A DNA stretch of 64,000 bases from Amycolatopsis coloradensis (GTDB lineage: Bacteria > Actinomycetota > Actinomycetes > Mycobacteriales > Pseudonocardiaceae), in the NCBI RefSeq assembly GCF_037997115.1, contig NZ_CP150484.1, forward strand, positions 6,125,126 through 6,189,125, given 5' to 3'. This document shows, piece after piece, positions 50,105-59,356 of this stretch. Every line of letters begins with the position of its first letter. Position 1 is the stretch's first letter. The notes beneath the pieces are model-generated. The model searched no databases. It saw only the letters and a list, made by a program, of their open reading frames with translations, and had not been told where the DNA came from. The translations under genes were made by a program, and so were the position numbers.

Positions 50105-51301
50105 ATGCCTGCCGAGCCAGCACCGTCCTTTCCGTTCCGTGCGGCCGATCCGGTACTTCCACCGGCCGAGTACCGGAAACTCCAGGTCGAACGGCCGGTC
50201 TGCCGGGTGACGCTGCCGACCGGTGACCTCGCCTGGCTGTTGCTCCGCCACGAAGACGTGCGAGACGTCCTCGCTGACACCAGGTTCAGCCGGGAGGCGA
50301 TCACCGCACCCGGCGCACCACGGATCCTGCCGATCGCTCGCGGTTCACGGTCGATCTTCGTGATGGATCCGCCGGAGCACAGCAGGCTGCGCAAACTGGT
50401 TTCGAAGGCGTTCAGCCCCCGGCGGATCGAAGCGCTGCGCCCTCGGATCGAAGATCTCACGCGCGGATGTCTCGACACGATGGCCGAATCGGGGCCGCCT
50501 GCCGACCTGATCACCTGCCTCGCCCAGCCGCTCCCGATCACGGTGATCTGCGAAATGCTGGGGGTCCCCTTGGCCGATGTCGACCAGTTCCGGGCGTGGA
50601 CCGACATCATGCTCGGCTTCACACCCGAGCGGCAGGCCGAAGTACTGGCCGCGAAAGACAGTCTCTCCGCATACTTGACGGAGCTGATCAAGGACAAACG
50701 GCGGACCCCGACCGATGACCTCCTGATGGTGCTGATCTCCGCGCAAGACGAGGGAGATCGGCTCAGCGAGGAAGAACTGGTGGCGTTCGGCTACACGCTG
50801 CTCGGCGCCGGGTACCACGCGACGACCGCGAGCATCGTGCATGCCTTGCTGACCTTGTTGCGGAATCCGGCGCGGCTCGACGATCTGCGCCGCGATCGCG
50901 GCCTTCTTCCCGGCGCGGTGGAAGAGTTGCTACGCCTTTCCCAGGCAGGCGGCGGCATCGGAGCGCTACGGATCGCAACGGAGGACGTGAAGATCGGTGA
51001 CGTGGTGATCCGGGCGGGGGAAGCCGTCCTGCCCTCGATCAACGCCGCGAACCGCGACGACTCGGTATTCCCCGGACCCGACGAGGTGCGGCTGTCCCGC
51101 CCCCGAAACCCCCATGTCGCCTTCGGACACGGCATTCACCATTGTCTCGGCGCCCAGCTGGGCAGGATCGAACTGGAGGTCGCACTCGGTTCGCTGCTGG
51201 CGCGTTTCCCGGACCTTCGCCTCGCGGTCGCGGAAGACGAACTCGACTGGAGCGTCGGGCTGGCGTTCAGCAGGCCGGACGAGCTCCCGCTCGCCTGGTG
51301 A
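50105..51301 (+). CDS. Cytochrome P450 with atypical I-helix
   Basis: The 398-aa soluble P450 has the heme loop FGHGIHHCLGA (340-350, Cys347), the K-helix ELLR (274-277) and FVMDPPEHSRLRKLV near residue 85. The I-helix reads LLGAGYHATTAS (232-243): aligned without gaps to the usual AGHETT, the acidic residue is His and the following Thr is Ala. It therefore lacks the standard acid-alcohol pair for oxygen activation. The ATG follows GAGGAG by about 6 nt. FprA (45702) and the ferredoxin (63721) could supply electrons. Confidence 0.93.
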   Translation: MPAEPAPSFPFRAADPVLPPAEYRKLQVERPVCRVTLPTGDLAWLLLRHEDVRDVLADTRFSREAITAPGAPRILPIARGSRSIFVMDPPEHSRLRKLVSKAFSPRRIEALRPRIEDLTRGCLDTMAESGPPADLITCLAQPLPITVICEMLGVPLADVDQFRAWTDIMLGFTPERQAEVLAAKDSLSAYLTELIKDKRRTPTDDLLMVLISAQDEGDRLSEEELVAFGYTLLGAGYHATTASIVHALLTLLRNPARLDDLRRDRGLLPGAVEELLRLSQAGGGIGALRIATEDVKIGDVVIRAGEAVLPSINAANRDDSVFPGPDEVRLSRPRNPHVAFGHGIHHCLGAQLGRIELEVALGSLLARFPDLRLAVAEDELDWSVGLAFSRPDELPLAW

Positions 51302-51333
51302 AGTCCACAACAGACGGTAAGGGGGGAGCAGGA

Positions 51334-52131
51334 ATGGATCTCGGGCTCGCAGGCAGGTCGGTCCTCATCACCGGCGGCAGTGGTGGTCTCGGCGGAACGA
51401 TGGCGCAGGTCTTCGCTGCCGAAGGAGCGCGCGTGGCGCTTACCTATCACCGCAACAAGGATGCCGCGTCAGCGGTTGTCGAGACGGTCGAGAAGGGCGG
51501 CGGGCAAGCCTTGGCCTTGCCGTACGACCTCGGTGACGAAGAGTCGATCCGATCGGCGACCGACGCCGTGACCTCCGCCTGGGGCGGTATCGATGTCCTG
51601 GTCGTCAACGCGTCGCCGGCTCGAGGGCCGGATGAACACCGCGGCCCTTTCGAGACGGTGCCGCCCGAGCAATGGCGAGCGCAGCTGCGCGAAGAGGTCG
51701 AAGGCGCTTTCCATACCGTCCAGGCGGTGCTGCCGGGTATGAAGGCCCGTGGCTGGGGCCGGATCGTGCTGATGTCCGCCAGCATCGTCAACCGCGGGAT
51801 GCGCGGCGAGGAGGCATACGTGGCGAGTAAAGCGGCACTGCATGGGCTGAACCGGACGTTGGCCACCGAACTGGTCGGTCACGGCATTCTCAGTAACGCC
51901 GTGGCGCCCGGGCCGACCGTGACGGCCAATCTGCTGCCGAAGGTGCCCCCGGAGATCCGGGCCACTTTGGCCGGGCTGAGCCCGGCGGAGATCCAGAGTG
52001 TGCTCAACGAGCGGATCCCGCACCTGCGGTTCGGTCTACCCGAGGACGTGGCGAACGTGGTGGCGTTCTTGGGTTCCGACGCGAACCGCCACGTGACCGG
52101 CAGTGTGGTCAACGTCGCGGGCGGCCATTGA
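51334..52131 (+). CDS. Short-chain dehydrogenase/reductase
   Basis: The 265-aa SDR has the cofactor motif VLITGGSGGLGGTMA (TGGSGGLG, 13-20), VVNASPARG instead of NNAG, the catalytic Ser at 148 or 150 in MSASIVNRG, and AYVASKAAL with Tyr162 and Lys166. It ends VTGSVVNVAGGH. It resembles ketoreductases of polyketide tailoring. The ATG at 51334 follows a run of G and GGAGCAGGA. It lies 32 bp after the P450, so the two are probably co-transcribed. Confidence 0.9.
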   Translation: MDLGLAGRSVLITGGSGGLGGTMAQVFAAEGARVALTYHRNKDAASAVVETVEKGGGQALALPYDLGDEESIRSATDAVTSAWGGIDVLVVNASPARGPDEHRGPFETVPPEQWRAQLREEVEGAFHTVQAVLPGMKARGWGRIVLMSASIVNRGMRGEEAYVASKAALHGLNRTLATELVGHGILSNAVAPGPTVTANLLPKVPPEIRATLAGLSPAEIQSVLNERIPHLRFGLPEDVANVVAFLGSDANRHVTGSVVNVAGGH

Positions 52132-52179
52132 CGACGGAGGCCGTGTGGCGGTGTCGCCGTCACACGGCCTCCGTCGTCA
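52129..52179. terminator. Bidirectional terminator containing both stop codons
   Basis: TGACGACGGAGGCCGTGTG (52129-52147) and its exact reverse complement (52161-52179) form a 19-bp stem around a 13-base loop. The TGA of the rightward SDR gene is the first codon of the left arm, and the stop of the leftward glycosyltransferase is the last of the right arm. Both genes can use it as a transcription end. Confidence 0.85.
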
Positions 52180-53313
52180 TTCGCGCTCGGCGGCCAGCTT
52201 CTCCAGCACGTGTACCACGTCCGCGGGTGGCGGCCGGAGCCGCGACTCGGTGGCGAGCGCCGCAGCCGATTCACGATGACCTGACTCCGCGAGCAGCGCG
52301 GTGACCGCCTCACGGACCGACTCCGGCTCGGCGTCCTCCTTCGCGATGACCCGCCCGGCGCCGGTAGCGGCCAGTTGCCTCCCGTGCAGCGCGTGGTCGG
52401 GCAATTGCGGAATCACCAGCTGGGGTACGCCGTGGGTCATCGCGGTGAGCGTCGTCCCGGCGCCGCCGTGATGCAGCACCAGATCGCAGGACGGCAGCAC
52501 CAGGTCCAGTGGTACTCCGGTCAGGACCCGCACGTCGTCGGGTAGCCCGGTGAGGAGCTCCATGTGCTCCTCGGCGATCGCGACGACGATCTCGGCGTCC
52601 AGGACAGCCACGGCTTTCGCCATCCGCTCCGCGAGCATTCGCCGCGATTCGAGCTTGGCCATCGTCGTTCCCCACGTCACACAGACCCTCGGTCTCGATC
52701 CCCTGTCCGGTATCGAGGACGGAACCGTGCCGGCACCGTTGTACGGGACATAACGGATCTCCTGTGGACGGTATCCGGTGGAGACCTGTAGCCGCGGTGG
52801 GCAGGGATCAACGGTCAGCCCGCCGTGGACGTCCACTTCCGGGAGGCCGAGCCGTTCGGCGAGTGGGCCGATCGCGTCCGGCAGGAAGCCGGCCGCCCGC
52901 TCCAGAAGATCTACGCCGTAGAGCATGCGCACCGCGGGCACGCCGATGGCGGCGGCCGCGAGCGGACCGGCCCAGGTGGTCAGCTCGTAGACGATCACGT
53001 CCGGCCGCCATCGCTCGGCTTGCCCGACCAGATCGTCCACCATCGCATCGGCCAGCTCGACCAGCATGTCCAACGCTCGAGGCCTGCCCTGTGGCCGGCC
53101 GCCCGGCCGCAGCACGTAGTCGCGGACGAATCCCGGCACGTCGACGTCGCGTCCGACCGAAACCGCGTCCAGACCCGCTTGGCGGATCACCGGCATCAAG
53201 CCGGGCTGGCTCGCGACTCGCACCTGATGCCCGGCCGCGCGGCAGGCCCAGGCGAGCGGGACCATGGGAAAGAGATGGGACTGCCAAGCCCAGGTGCAGA
53301 ACAAGATCCGCAT
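52177..53313 (-). CDS. GT1-family (macrolide/anthracycline-type) glycosyltransferase
   Basis: The 378-aa GT-B enzyme begins ILFCTWAWQSHLFPMVPLAW (His13 as the likely base) and ends with the nucleotide-sugar loop DLVLHHGGAGTTLTAMTHGVPQL, with PDHALHGRQLAATGAG after it. It would attach a sugar, usually TDP-deoxysugar derived, to the product. No deoxysugar biosynthesis genes are seen in the window. It lies 4 bp after the methyltransferase gene in a leftward group with the exporter. Confidence 0.92.
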   Translation of the reverse strand: MRILFCTWAWQSHLFPMVPLAWACRAAGHQVRVASQPGLMPVIRQAGLDAVSVGRDVDVPGFVRDYVLRPGGRPQGRPRALDMLVELADAMVDDLVGQAERWRPDVIVYELTTWAGPLAAAAIGVPAVRMLYGVDLLERAAGFLPDAIGPLAERLGLPEVDVHGGLTVDPCPPRLQVSTGYRPQEIRYVPYNGAGTVPSSIPDRGSRPRVCVTWGTTMAKLESRRMLAERMAKAVAVLDAEIVVAIAEEHMELLTGLPDDVRVLTGVPLDLVLPSCDLVLHHGGAGTTLTAMTHGVPQLVIPQLPDHALHGRQLAATGAGRVIAKEDAEPESVREAVTALLAESGHRESAAALATESRLRPPPADVVHVLEKLAAERE

Positions 53314-53317
53314 TCGC

Positions 53318-54388
53318 TCACTCCCCGACGATCGCTTCGATCAGGCGAAGCGGCGTTCCGGTCTCGGTGACTCCCCGGTACCGCAGTCCGGCCCGTTCGA
53401 ACAGCTCGGCGTACTCGTGTGCGGTCCGTTCCCTGCCGTCCATGACCAGCAGCATGTGCAGGTCCATCAGAGCGTCCCAGGGGTTGGCGGGCGGATCGGA
53501 GATCAGCTGCTCCAGCAGGATGACCCGGCTGCCCGGTTCGGCTGCCTTCGCCACGTTGCTCAACGCCTGCACACACCTCTCGTCCTCCCACATGTGCAGT
53601 ACCTGACGGAACAGATAGACGTCGGCCTTCGGCACCGTCACCAGGCAGTCCCCCGCCTCGAGGTCGCATCGGTCCGCGAGCGCGCCGGTACTCAGCACCG
53701 GATCCGCGTTCTCGATGGTGTGCGCCCGATCGAAAAGGATTCCGCGCAGGGCGGAGTTCGCCTCCAACAGCGCGCGCAACAACGAGCCGTGTCCGCCACC
53801 CACGTCGACCACCGTGTGGGTCTCGGAGAGGTCCAGTGCGCCGACCAGCGCGGGGTGCATGGCGACGGACTGCGCGGCGTAACCGCGCAAAGTGGCCGCG
53901 CCTGCCTCGTTGTCATCCTCTGCGAAGTAGCTGAAGAGGTCCTTGCCGTAAGTGGCCCGGAACGCGCATTCGCCGGTGCGAACGCTTTCGTCGAGCTTCG
54001 CCCACATCTGCCAGCCCCAGTACGAGCCGGTCAGCATCACGTCCCCGATTCGCACCGGCGCGTCGGAGCGCATGGCCCTGGACGCCTCCGTGTGTTCGTA
54101 GCGCCCGGGCCCGAGCTGGCGATAGACACCGTAGGCGGAAAGCGCGCGCATCAGCCTCGACAAGGCGCCCGGATCCGCATCGATCTCGTCCGCCAGCCGA
54201 TCGACGTGCACCGGCTCGTCGCCGACGAAGTCCGCGATCCGCAGCTTCGCCGCGGCCTGGATCACGCCGCTCGCCCACATGCCCCAGGCCAGCTCCATCA
54301 CATTCTGGACGGCCGGCGGGCCGAGCACCGGAGCACCGTCGAAGGCTGTCGTCCGCACGGTCTTCAGGTCAACGTCACGCATGATCAT
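53318..54388 (-). CDS. Second SAM-dependent O-methyltransferase (DnrK/TcmO-like)
   Basis: The 356-aa protein has the plant-OMT-like layout: dimerisation domain (about 25-110; LAWGMWASGVIQAAAKLRI), SAM motif TVVDVGGGHGSLL (194-201), and VYLFRQVLHMWEDE. The active-site His normally lies in the LHxWxDE segment and is present. The ATG at 54388 is contained in TGATG with the exporter stop; an ATG two codons downstream is also possible. It differs strongly from the methyltransferase at 47921, so two distinct positions may be methylated. Confidence 0.9.
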   Translation of the reverse strand: MIMRDVDLKTVRTTAFDGAPVLGPPAVQNVMELAWGMWASGVIQAAAKLRIADFVGDEPVHVDRLADEIDADPGALSRLMRALSAYGVYRQLGPGRYEHTEASRAMRSDAPVRIGDVMLTGSYWGWQMWAKLDESVRTGECAFRATYGKDLFSYFAEDDNEAGAATLRGYAAQSVAMHPALVGALDLSETHTVVDVGGGHGSLLRALLEANSALRGILFDRAHTIENADPVLSTGALADRCDLEAGDCLVTVPKADVYLFRQVLHMWEDERCVQALSNVAKAAEPGSRVILLEQLISDPPANPWDALMDLHMLLVMDGRERTAHEYAELFERAGLRYRGVTETGTPLRLIEAIVGE

Positions 54389-55875
54389 CACCTCGGAATC
54401 GATCGTCGGATTCCGCCGTCCTTCGCGGACGGCGGACGGTCGTCGGCCGCGGTGGCGGGCACCCCACCCGGCGGGAGCAGGAAACTCATCACGAAACTGG
54501 CGAAGAACAACGCCACGCAGACCCAGAGGCAGGCCTCGATCGCCTGCCGGTGATCCCCGGTGCCGGTGAGCGAACCGAAGAAGACCGTGCCGAGCACCGC
54601 GATGCTGATCGCCGAACCGACCTGCAGAGCTGTGGTCATCAGCCCGGACGCCGCACCGGCGTCCTGGACGGGGACCTTGCTCAGCACGATGTTCACCAGC
54701 GTCGCGCTGACCATGGCCATACCTGTCCCGAGGACGATCGCGCCAGGCACGAGCGCCCACGGGGTCAACGCCGGCCCCAGGACATGGATCGGGTAGATCA
54801 CGCCGACCACCCCGGCGATCTTGACCAGTGCCGCGATCGACACCACCCGCCTGCCCAGTCGCGGGGCCAGCCGGATGGACAGCATCGAGCCCGCGATGAT
54901 GCCCAGCGAGGAGGGGAACAGCGTGAGCCCGGTACGCCAGGACGAATAGCCGAGGCCTTGTTGCAGGTAAAGCGAAAACACGAAGGTGTGGCCTGTACCC
55001 GCGAAGAAGATCAACGCGAGCGGAAGCCCCGCCCGCAGGCTGCGATGACGAGACATCCGTGCCGGGATGAGCGGTGTCCCCCCGCTACGTTCGCGGAATC
55101 GCTGATGCCACGAGAAGAACAGAAGAATCGGCATCACCGCGACGAACGAAAGAAATGTCCACAGTGGCCACCCGGTCTCGTGACCTTGTACCAGCGGGTA
55201 CATCACCGCCACCAGTGCCGCCGTCACCAGCAGCACGCCGACCAGGTCCAGTTTCGGTGCCGTGCCGGATCGCGATTCCGGCATGAGCCGCAGCGCGCCG
55301 AGCAGGGCGGCGGCCCCCACCGGAAGATTGATCAGGAAGACTGCACGCCAGCCGAGCCCGGCGATATCGGCCTGGATCAACAGGCCACCGAGCACCGGGC
55401 CGGTCATCCCGCCCAATGCCAGCGATATCCCGTACATCGCCAAGGCCCGCGGCCGTTCCGGTGAAGGGAACTCGACCTGGATGAAGCTGAGCACCTGCGG
55501 GATCATCATGGCAGCCGCGGCCCCTTGCAGGACACGGGAAACAACCAGCATTTCCGGGTTCCTCGCCAGGCCGCACAACACCGAGGTGAGCAGAAAGACA
55601 GCCATCCCAGTGACAAAGGTCCGCTTCCGGCCATAGATGTCCCCGACCCGGCCCCCGGTGATCAGCAGGACGGCGAACGCCAGGGTGTAACCGGCGGAGG
55701 TCCATTGCAGCGTGGCCGGGCCCGCTCCGAGGTCTTCTTCGAACGCCGGCAAGGCGACCGTGACGATGGTCGCGTCGAGCAGATCCATGTAGCAGGCGAG
55801 CAACGCGGGAACCAAGGCCGCCCAGCGTCGCGGATGGTGGATCCTAGGGGTGGTACGAAGGTCCAAGGGAGTCAT
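54388..55875 (-). CDS. DHA2-type MFS exporter (14 TM)
   Basis: The 495-aa membrane protein has many hydrophobic segments and the MFS motifs GGRVGDIYGRKRTF (loop 2-3, motif A) and LALGGMTGPVLGGLL (motif C, typical of drug/H+ antiporters). It begins with LVPALLACYMDLLDATIVTVALP, a DHA2 start. It probably exports the product and confers resistance. It overlaps the methyltransferase gene (TGATG) and thus is co-expressed with the glycosyltransferase group. Confidence 0.92.
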   Translation of the reverse strand: MTPLDLRTTPRIHHPRRWAALVPALLACYMDLLDATIVTVALPAFEEDLGAGPATLQWTSAGYTLAFAVLLITGGRVGDIYGRKRTFVTGMAVFLLTSVLCGLARNPEMLVVSRVLQGAAAAMMIPQVLSFIQVEFPSPERPRALAMYGISLALGGMTGPVLGGLLIQADIAGLGWRAVFLINLPVGAAALLGALRLMPESRSGTAPKLDLVGVLLVTAALVAVMYPLVQGHETGWPLWTFLSFVAVMPILLFFSWHQRFRERSGGTPLIPARMSRHRSLRAGLPLALIFFAGTGHTFVFSLYLQQGLGYSSWRTGLTLFPSSLGIIAGSMLSIRLAPRLGRRVVSIAALVKIAGVVGVIYPIHVLGPALTPWALVPGAIVLGTGMAMVSATLVNIVLSKVPVQDAGAASGLMTTALQVGSAISIAVLGTVFFGSLTGTGDHRQAIEACLWVCVALFFASFVMSFLLPPGGVPATAADDRPPSAKDGGIRRSIPR

Positions 55876-55965
55876 CGGCCGACTTTCCTGAGGCGTCAGC
55901 GTGCTGACCGATGCTCAGGGGACGGCCTGGGATCGTGCTGGAACCTCGGTGGACCACCCTCGTCT

Positions 55966-56616
55966 TCAGCCGGCCAGACCCGCACGGTGTGCGAGGATCG
56001 CGGCCTGCACCCGGTTGGTCAGCTTCAGCTTGCTCAGGATGCGGCTGACGTGGGTTTTGACGGTCGCCTCGCTGAGATACAGCCTGTTCGCGACGTCGGC
56101 GTTGGCCAGCCCCTCCGCCAGTGCGACGAGAACCTCGCGTTCCTTGTCGGTCAGCACGTCCAACTGTTCCAGCGCCTTCGCCTGACGGGACGGCTCACGT
56201 TCGGTGAAGGTGTGCAGCAGTCGGCGAGTGATGCTCGGTGCGAGCATGGCATCGCCGGCGGCGACCGCCCGGATCGCGGTGATCATGTCGTCGCCCGCGG
56301 AGTCCTTGAGCAGAAAGCCGACGGCGCCGTTGCGGAGTGCGGTCTGCACGTACTCGTCGAGATCGAACGTGGTGAGGACGATGACCCTCGGCGGCCGTGG
56401 CAAGGACTGCAGGCGTGCTGTCGCGGCGAGACCGTCGGACTCCGGCATCCGGATGTCGACCAGCGCGACGTCCGGCTGGTGCCGTTCGGCCTCTTCGACG
56501 GCCGATATCCCGTCGGACGCCTCGGCCACCACCGACATGTCGCCCGCCGCCTCCAGGATGGTGCGCAGCATGGAGCGCACCATCCATTCGTCGTCGACGA
56601 CCATCACCCGGATCAT
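55966..56616 (-). CDS. NarL/LuxR-type response regulator
   Basis: The 216-aa protein has a receiver domain (VMVVDDEWMVRSML, phospho-acceptor Asp54 in ALVDIRMPESDG, Lys in GFLLKDSAG) and a LuxR HTH (about 148-205; LTDKEREVLVALAEGLANADVA, then LSEATVKTHVSRILSKL). It overlaps the histidine kinase gene by 4 bp and is its natural partner. The ATG at 56616 is the family start. It may control the exporter group that follows 90 bp downstream. Confidence 0.93.
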   Translation of the reverse strand: MIRVMVVDDEWMVRSMLRTILEAAGDMSVVAEASDGISAVEEAERHQPDVALVDIRMPESDGLAATARLQSLPRPPRVIVLTTFDLDEYVQTALRNGAVGFLLKDSAGDDMITAIRAVAAGDAMLAPSITRRLLHTFTEREPSRQAKALEQLDVLTDKEREVLVALAEGLANADVANRLYLSEATVKTHVSRILSKLKLTNRVQAAILAHRAGLAG

Positions 56617-57797
56617 GAGCCGGTTCCCGTCGACGGAAGCGGAATGACCGCCTCGACCTCGTACCCGCCGTTGAGGGTCGCCCCGCAACTGAGCGTGCCG
56701 CCGATCAGCCTGATCCGTTCTTGCAGGCCGATGATCCCGAAGCCCCCACCAGGGAGAGAGTCCGGAGCAGGCGACGATGGCGGTCTCTGATTGGTGATGA
56801 TCAGCCGGAACTCCTCCGGACCGTGGATCATGCGGATGCGTGTATCGGCGTTTCTCGCATGCTTGTGCACGTTGGTCAGTGCCTCCTGGGCGACACGGTA
56901 GCTTGCCTGTTCGACGATCGAAGGCAGGGGGCGAACCTCTCCGACGGTCTCCACGTCGACCTGGACCCCCGCTGCCCGGGACTGGGCGGCGAGCCCGGCG
57001 ATGTCCTCGATACGGGGCTGGGGCGACAGTGGCGCGTCACCGACCCGCAACACCTCGAGAACCTGGCGGAGTTCGCTGAGCGCGTCCCGGCCGATGGACC
57101 GGATCTTCTTGGTCAGCTGGAGCCTTTCCCGATCCCCCGAGACCTCCGCGGTCGCGGCGTGCAACACGATAAGGCTCACCCGGTGCGCGACCACATCGTG
57201 CATGTCGCGGGCGATGCGGGTGCGCTCCTCGGCACGAGCCTGTTCGGCGAGCAGATCGCGTTCGCGTTCGAGCCGGGAAGCGCGTTCGAGCAGGTTGCCG
57301 ACCAGCTTCCGATGGGTGAAGCTCCACAACCCGAGCAGCGTGGGTGCGAGGCACAGCGCCGTACTGATCGGAACACTCGCATCGAAACCGCCAAGGCGCC
57401 AGAACGGGAATCCGACCGCCACCAGTGCGATCGCGGTGATGACGGCCATCATTCGTCGTGACGTCTCGAAAGCCGCCAACGCGTACAGGCCGAAGACCAC
57501 ACCGGCGATCGCCGAGAGCATCGTCCAGCTCGCCAGGCTCACGATCACCAGAAAGACCGGCTTGCGCCTGCGCACCATCGCCGCGGCGCCCGTCAGCAGG
57601 GCGAGCGGGATCGAGGCGATCAGCCGGTTGTCGCTGCCGAGGAGAGGAAACCCGAAGTCGGGGGCGAACTGCTGTGGCCCCGACCAGACGAAGGTGCCGA
57701 TCACGCACGCCAGTGCCACCGCCGAATCGATGATCACGTGACGTCGTTCCGATGGTTTCCACGCCCACCACCGCGGGGTGGAGCTCGGCGAGGTCAT
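56613..57797 (-). CDS. DesK-type sensor histidine kinase
   Basis: The 394-aa protein has several N-terminal membrane segments (about 22-160; VIIDSAVALACVIGTFVWSG and LTGAAAMVRRRKPVFLVIVSLASW). A HisKA_3 domain follows with His200 in IARDMHDVVAHRVSLIV, then an HATPase domain with QEALTNVHKHA and GGFGIIGLQERI. It should sense a membrane or envelope signal and phosphorylate the overlapping response regulator. Confidence 0.93.
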   Translation of the reverse strand: MTSPSSTPRWWAWKPSERRHVIIDSAVALACVIGTFVWSGPQQFAPDFGFPLLGSDNRLIASIPLALLTGAAAMVRRRKPVFLVIVSLASWTMLSAIAGVVFGLYALAAFETSRRMMAVITAIALVAVGFPFWRLGGFDASVPISTALCLAPTLLGLWSFTHRKLVGNLLERASRLERERDLLAEQARAEERTRIARDMHDVVAHRVSLIVLHAATAEVSGDRERLQLTKKIRSIGRDALSELRQVLEVLRVGDAPLSPQPRIEDIAGLAAQSRAAGVQVDVETVGEVRPLPSIVEQASYRVAQEALTNVHKHARNADTRIRMIHGPEEFRLIITNQRPPSSPAPDSLPGGGFGIIGLQERIRLIGGTLSCGATLNGGYEVEAVIPLPSTGTGS

Positions 57798-57954
57798 TCT
57801 CGAAGTCTAGAGGAATGATCAAGTGGAGCCGGAGCATACTGCCCGCTCTCACCTGATCGGTCGCCCTCTGGAGTCAGCTCCCAGTGTTCCGAGATCCCCC
57901 AGGAAGACGCTGCGCTGACCCGGCGGCGGTGCGAAGAATCGATCAGGAGGGGAC

Positions 57955-59205
57955 ATGTCCGAGGGAGCGCCAGTGGATCCTGCCGGAACGGCGAGGAATC
58001 CCACGCTTTGGCAGGCGGGCGTGGTCATCGCGCTGGCCGCGCTGACGATGACCGCCCTCGCCGTCCCGGTGTTGCGGGGAGCACCTCTCTGGATGGCCGA
58101 CTTCCAGGTTTATCACGAGGTCGCACGAGCGGTATTCGACGGCGTTCCGCTCTACGAGCTACAAGTCGATACCGCGGCTTTGACAGGAGTCGCGTTCACC
58201 TATCCCCCTTTCGCCGCGGTGATGTTCACACCCTTGTCGTGGCTGCCTGCAGGCTTGGGAGAGGTTCTCTGGACGTACACCTGCTTACTCAGTCTCGGTG
58301 TGCTTCTTTGGGTTTCGCTCGGTCTCGCGGGGGTCAAAGCGCGAAATCGACGGCTCCGGCTGGTGGCGCTGGGAACGGTCGTCGCGCCGCTGCTCACGCC
58401 GGTTCTGATGAATCTCATGCTGGGGCAGGTCAACATCTTCATCGTTCTTCTCGTACTACTCGACTTCTCGCCGCTGATGCCCGCGAGGTGGCGGGGTCTG
58501 CTGATCGGAATCGCCGCCGGGGTGAAACTCACCCCTTTGATCTTCGTGGGCTATCTGCTGTGCACCGGACGGCGGATGAGCGCCTTACGCGCCACGGCTG
58601 CCTTCGCTGGTACGATCGCCGTCGGATTTCTCGTCCTGCCTCGGGAATCAGGCGCGTACTGGCTACAGGGCCTGATACTGGACACCGGCAGGGTGACCGA
58701 TATCAGCGCAGTGGTGAATCAGTCGTTGCCCGGCCTTTTCGCGCGGTTGGCCGGTACCACGACGGCACCTGGCTGGTGGTTGCCGGTCTGCCTGGTGGTC
58801 GTCTTGCTCGGCCTGCTCGCCGCGAGGTGGGCTCATGGCCTTGGCCACGACCTGGCAGGCGTGCTGGTGGCGGCGTTCACCGGACTGGCGGTCGCGCCGA
58901 TCTCGTGGCCCCATCACGCGATTTGGATCGTGCCTGTGCTGGCGTGGCTCTCGGTGGTCACCTGGCGTACGAAGTCCACGGTGCCGAAGTTCGTCTTGGC
59001 TGGGGTGACTCTCTGGTGGCTGGTTCCCGTTTACTGGCTGTTGGCACCCGACAGGGCCACTCCGGACCTGGCCCCCGGTGACCATTTGGTGATCGCGCTG
59101 ACGGGCTATCTAGCGGTGACCGCGCTCGCGGTGGCACTGCTGCCTGTATGGCTTCCCAGGGTGCAAACTGCGGCGTCCGAGCCAGGGGTCAATCGATCGA
59201 TGTAG
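57955..59205 (+). CDS. GT87-type polyprenyl-phosphate-dependent glycosyltransferase
   Basis: The 416-aa integral membrane protein has about ten or more hydrophobic segments. Its extracytoplasmic first loop contains WMADFQVYHEVARAVFDGVPLYE, then FTYPPFAAVMFTPL, the pattern of mycobacterial alpha-mannosyltransferases (GT-C, DUF2029). It uses polyprenyl-phosphate sugars on cell-envelope glycans. The gene contains at least two TTA codons (in TCLLS and MSALR). It is divergent from the kinase and may be a general envelope gene rather than part of the natural-product cluster. Confidence 0.85.
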   Translation: MSEGAPVDPAGTARNPTLWQAGVVIALAALTMTALAVPVLRGAPLWMADFQVYHEVARAVFDGVPLYELQVDTAALTGVAFTYPPFAAVMFTPLSWLPAGLGEVLWTYTCLLSLGVLLWVSLGLAGVKARNRRLRLVALGTVVAPLLTPVLMNLMLGQVNIFIVLLVLLDFSPLMPARWRGLLIGIAAGVKLTPLIFVGYLLCTGRRMSALRATAAFAGTIAVGFLVLPRESGAYWLQGLILDTGRVTDISAVVNQSLPGLFARLAGTTTAPGWWLPVCLVVVLLGLLAARWAHGLGHDLAGVLVAAFTGLAVAPISWPHHAIWIVPVLAWLSVVTWRTKSTVPKFVLAGVTLWWLVPVYWLLAPDRATPDLAPGDHLVIALTGYLAVTALAVALLPVWLPRVQTAASEPGVNRSM

Positions 59206-59356
59206 GCGACGGTGGCATTCAAACGACTTCCGGCCCATCGGTGAAATCACTTCGTGCGACGCGGACGGCGCCGACCCGCTCCTAGATTCGAACCCACAGG
59301 CCAACGGACCACGAGACGACGTACGCCTGGGACGAGAAACAGGAGAGGTGACCAGC

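Noticed and set aside
50105..51301. P450 as a catalytically dead glycosyltransferase helper (EryCII/DnrQ type)
   Set aside because: Those helpers lack the heme cysteine. This protein has a full FGHGIHHCLG heme loop and a normal ExxR, and it is not adjacent to the glycosyltransferase in the same operon.
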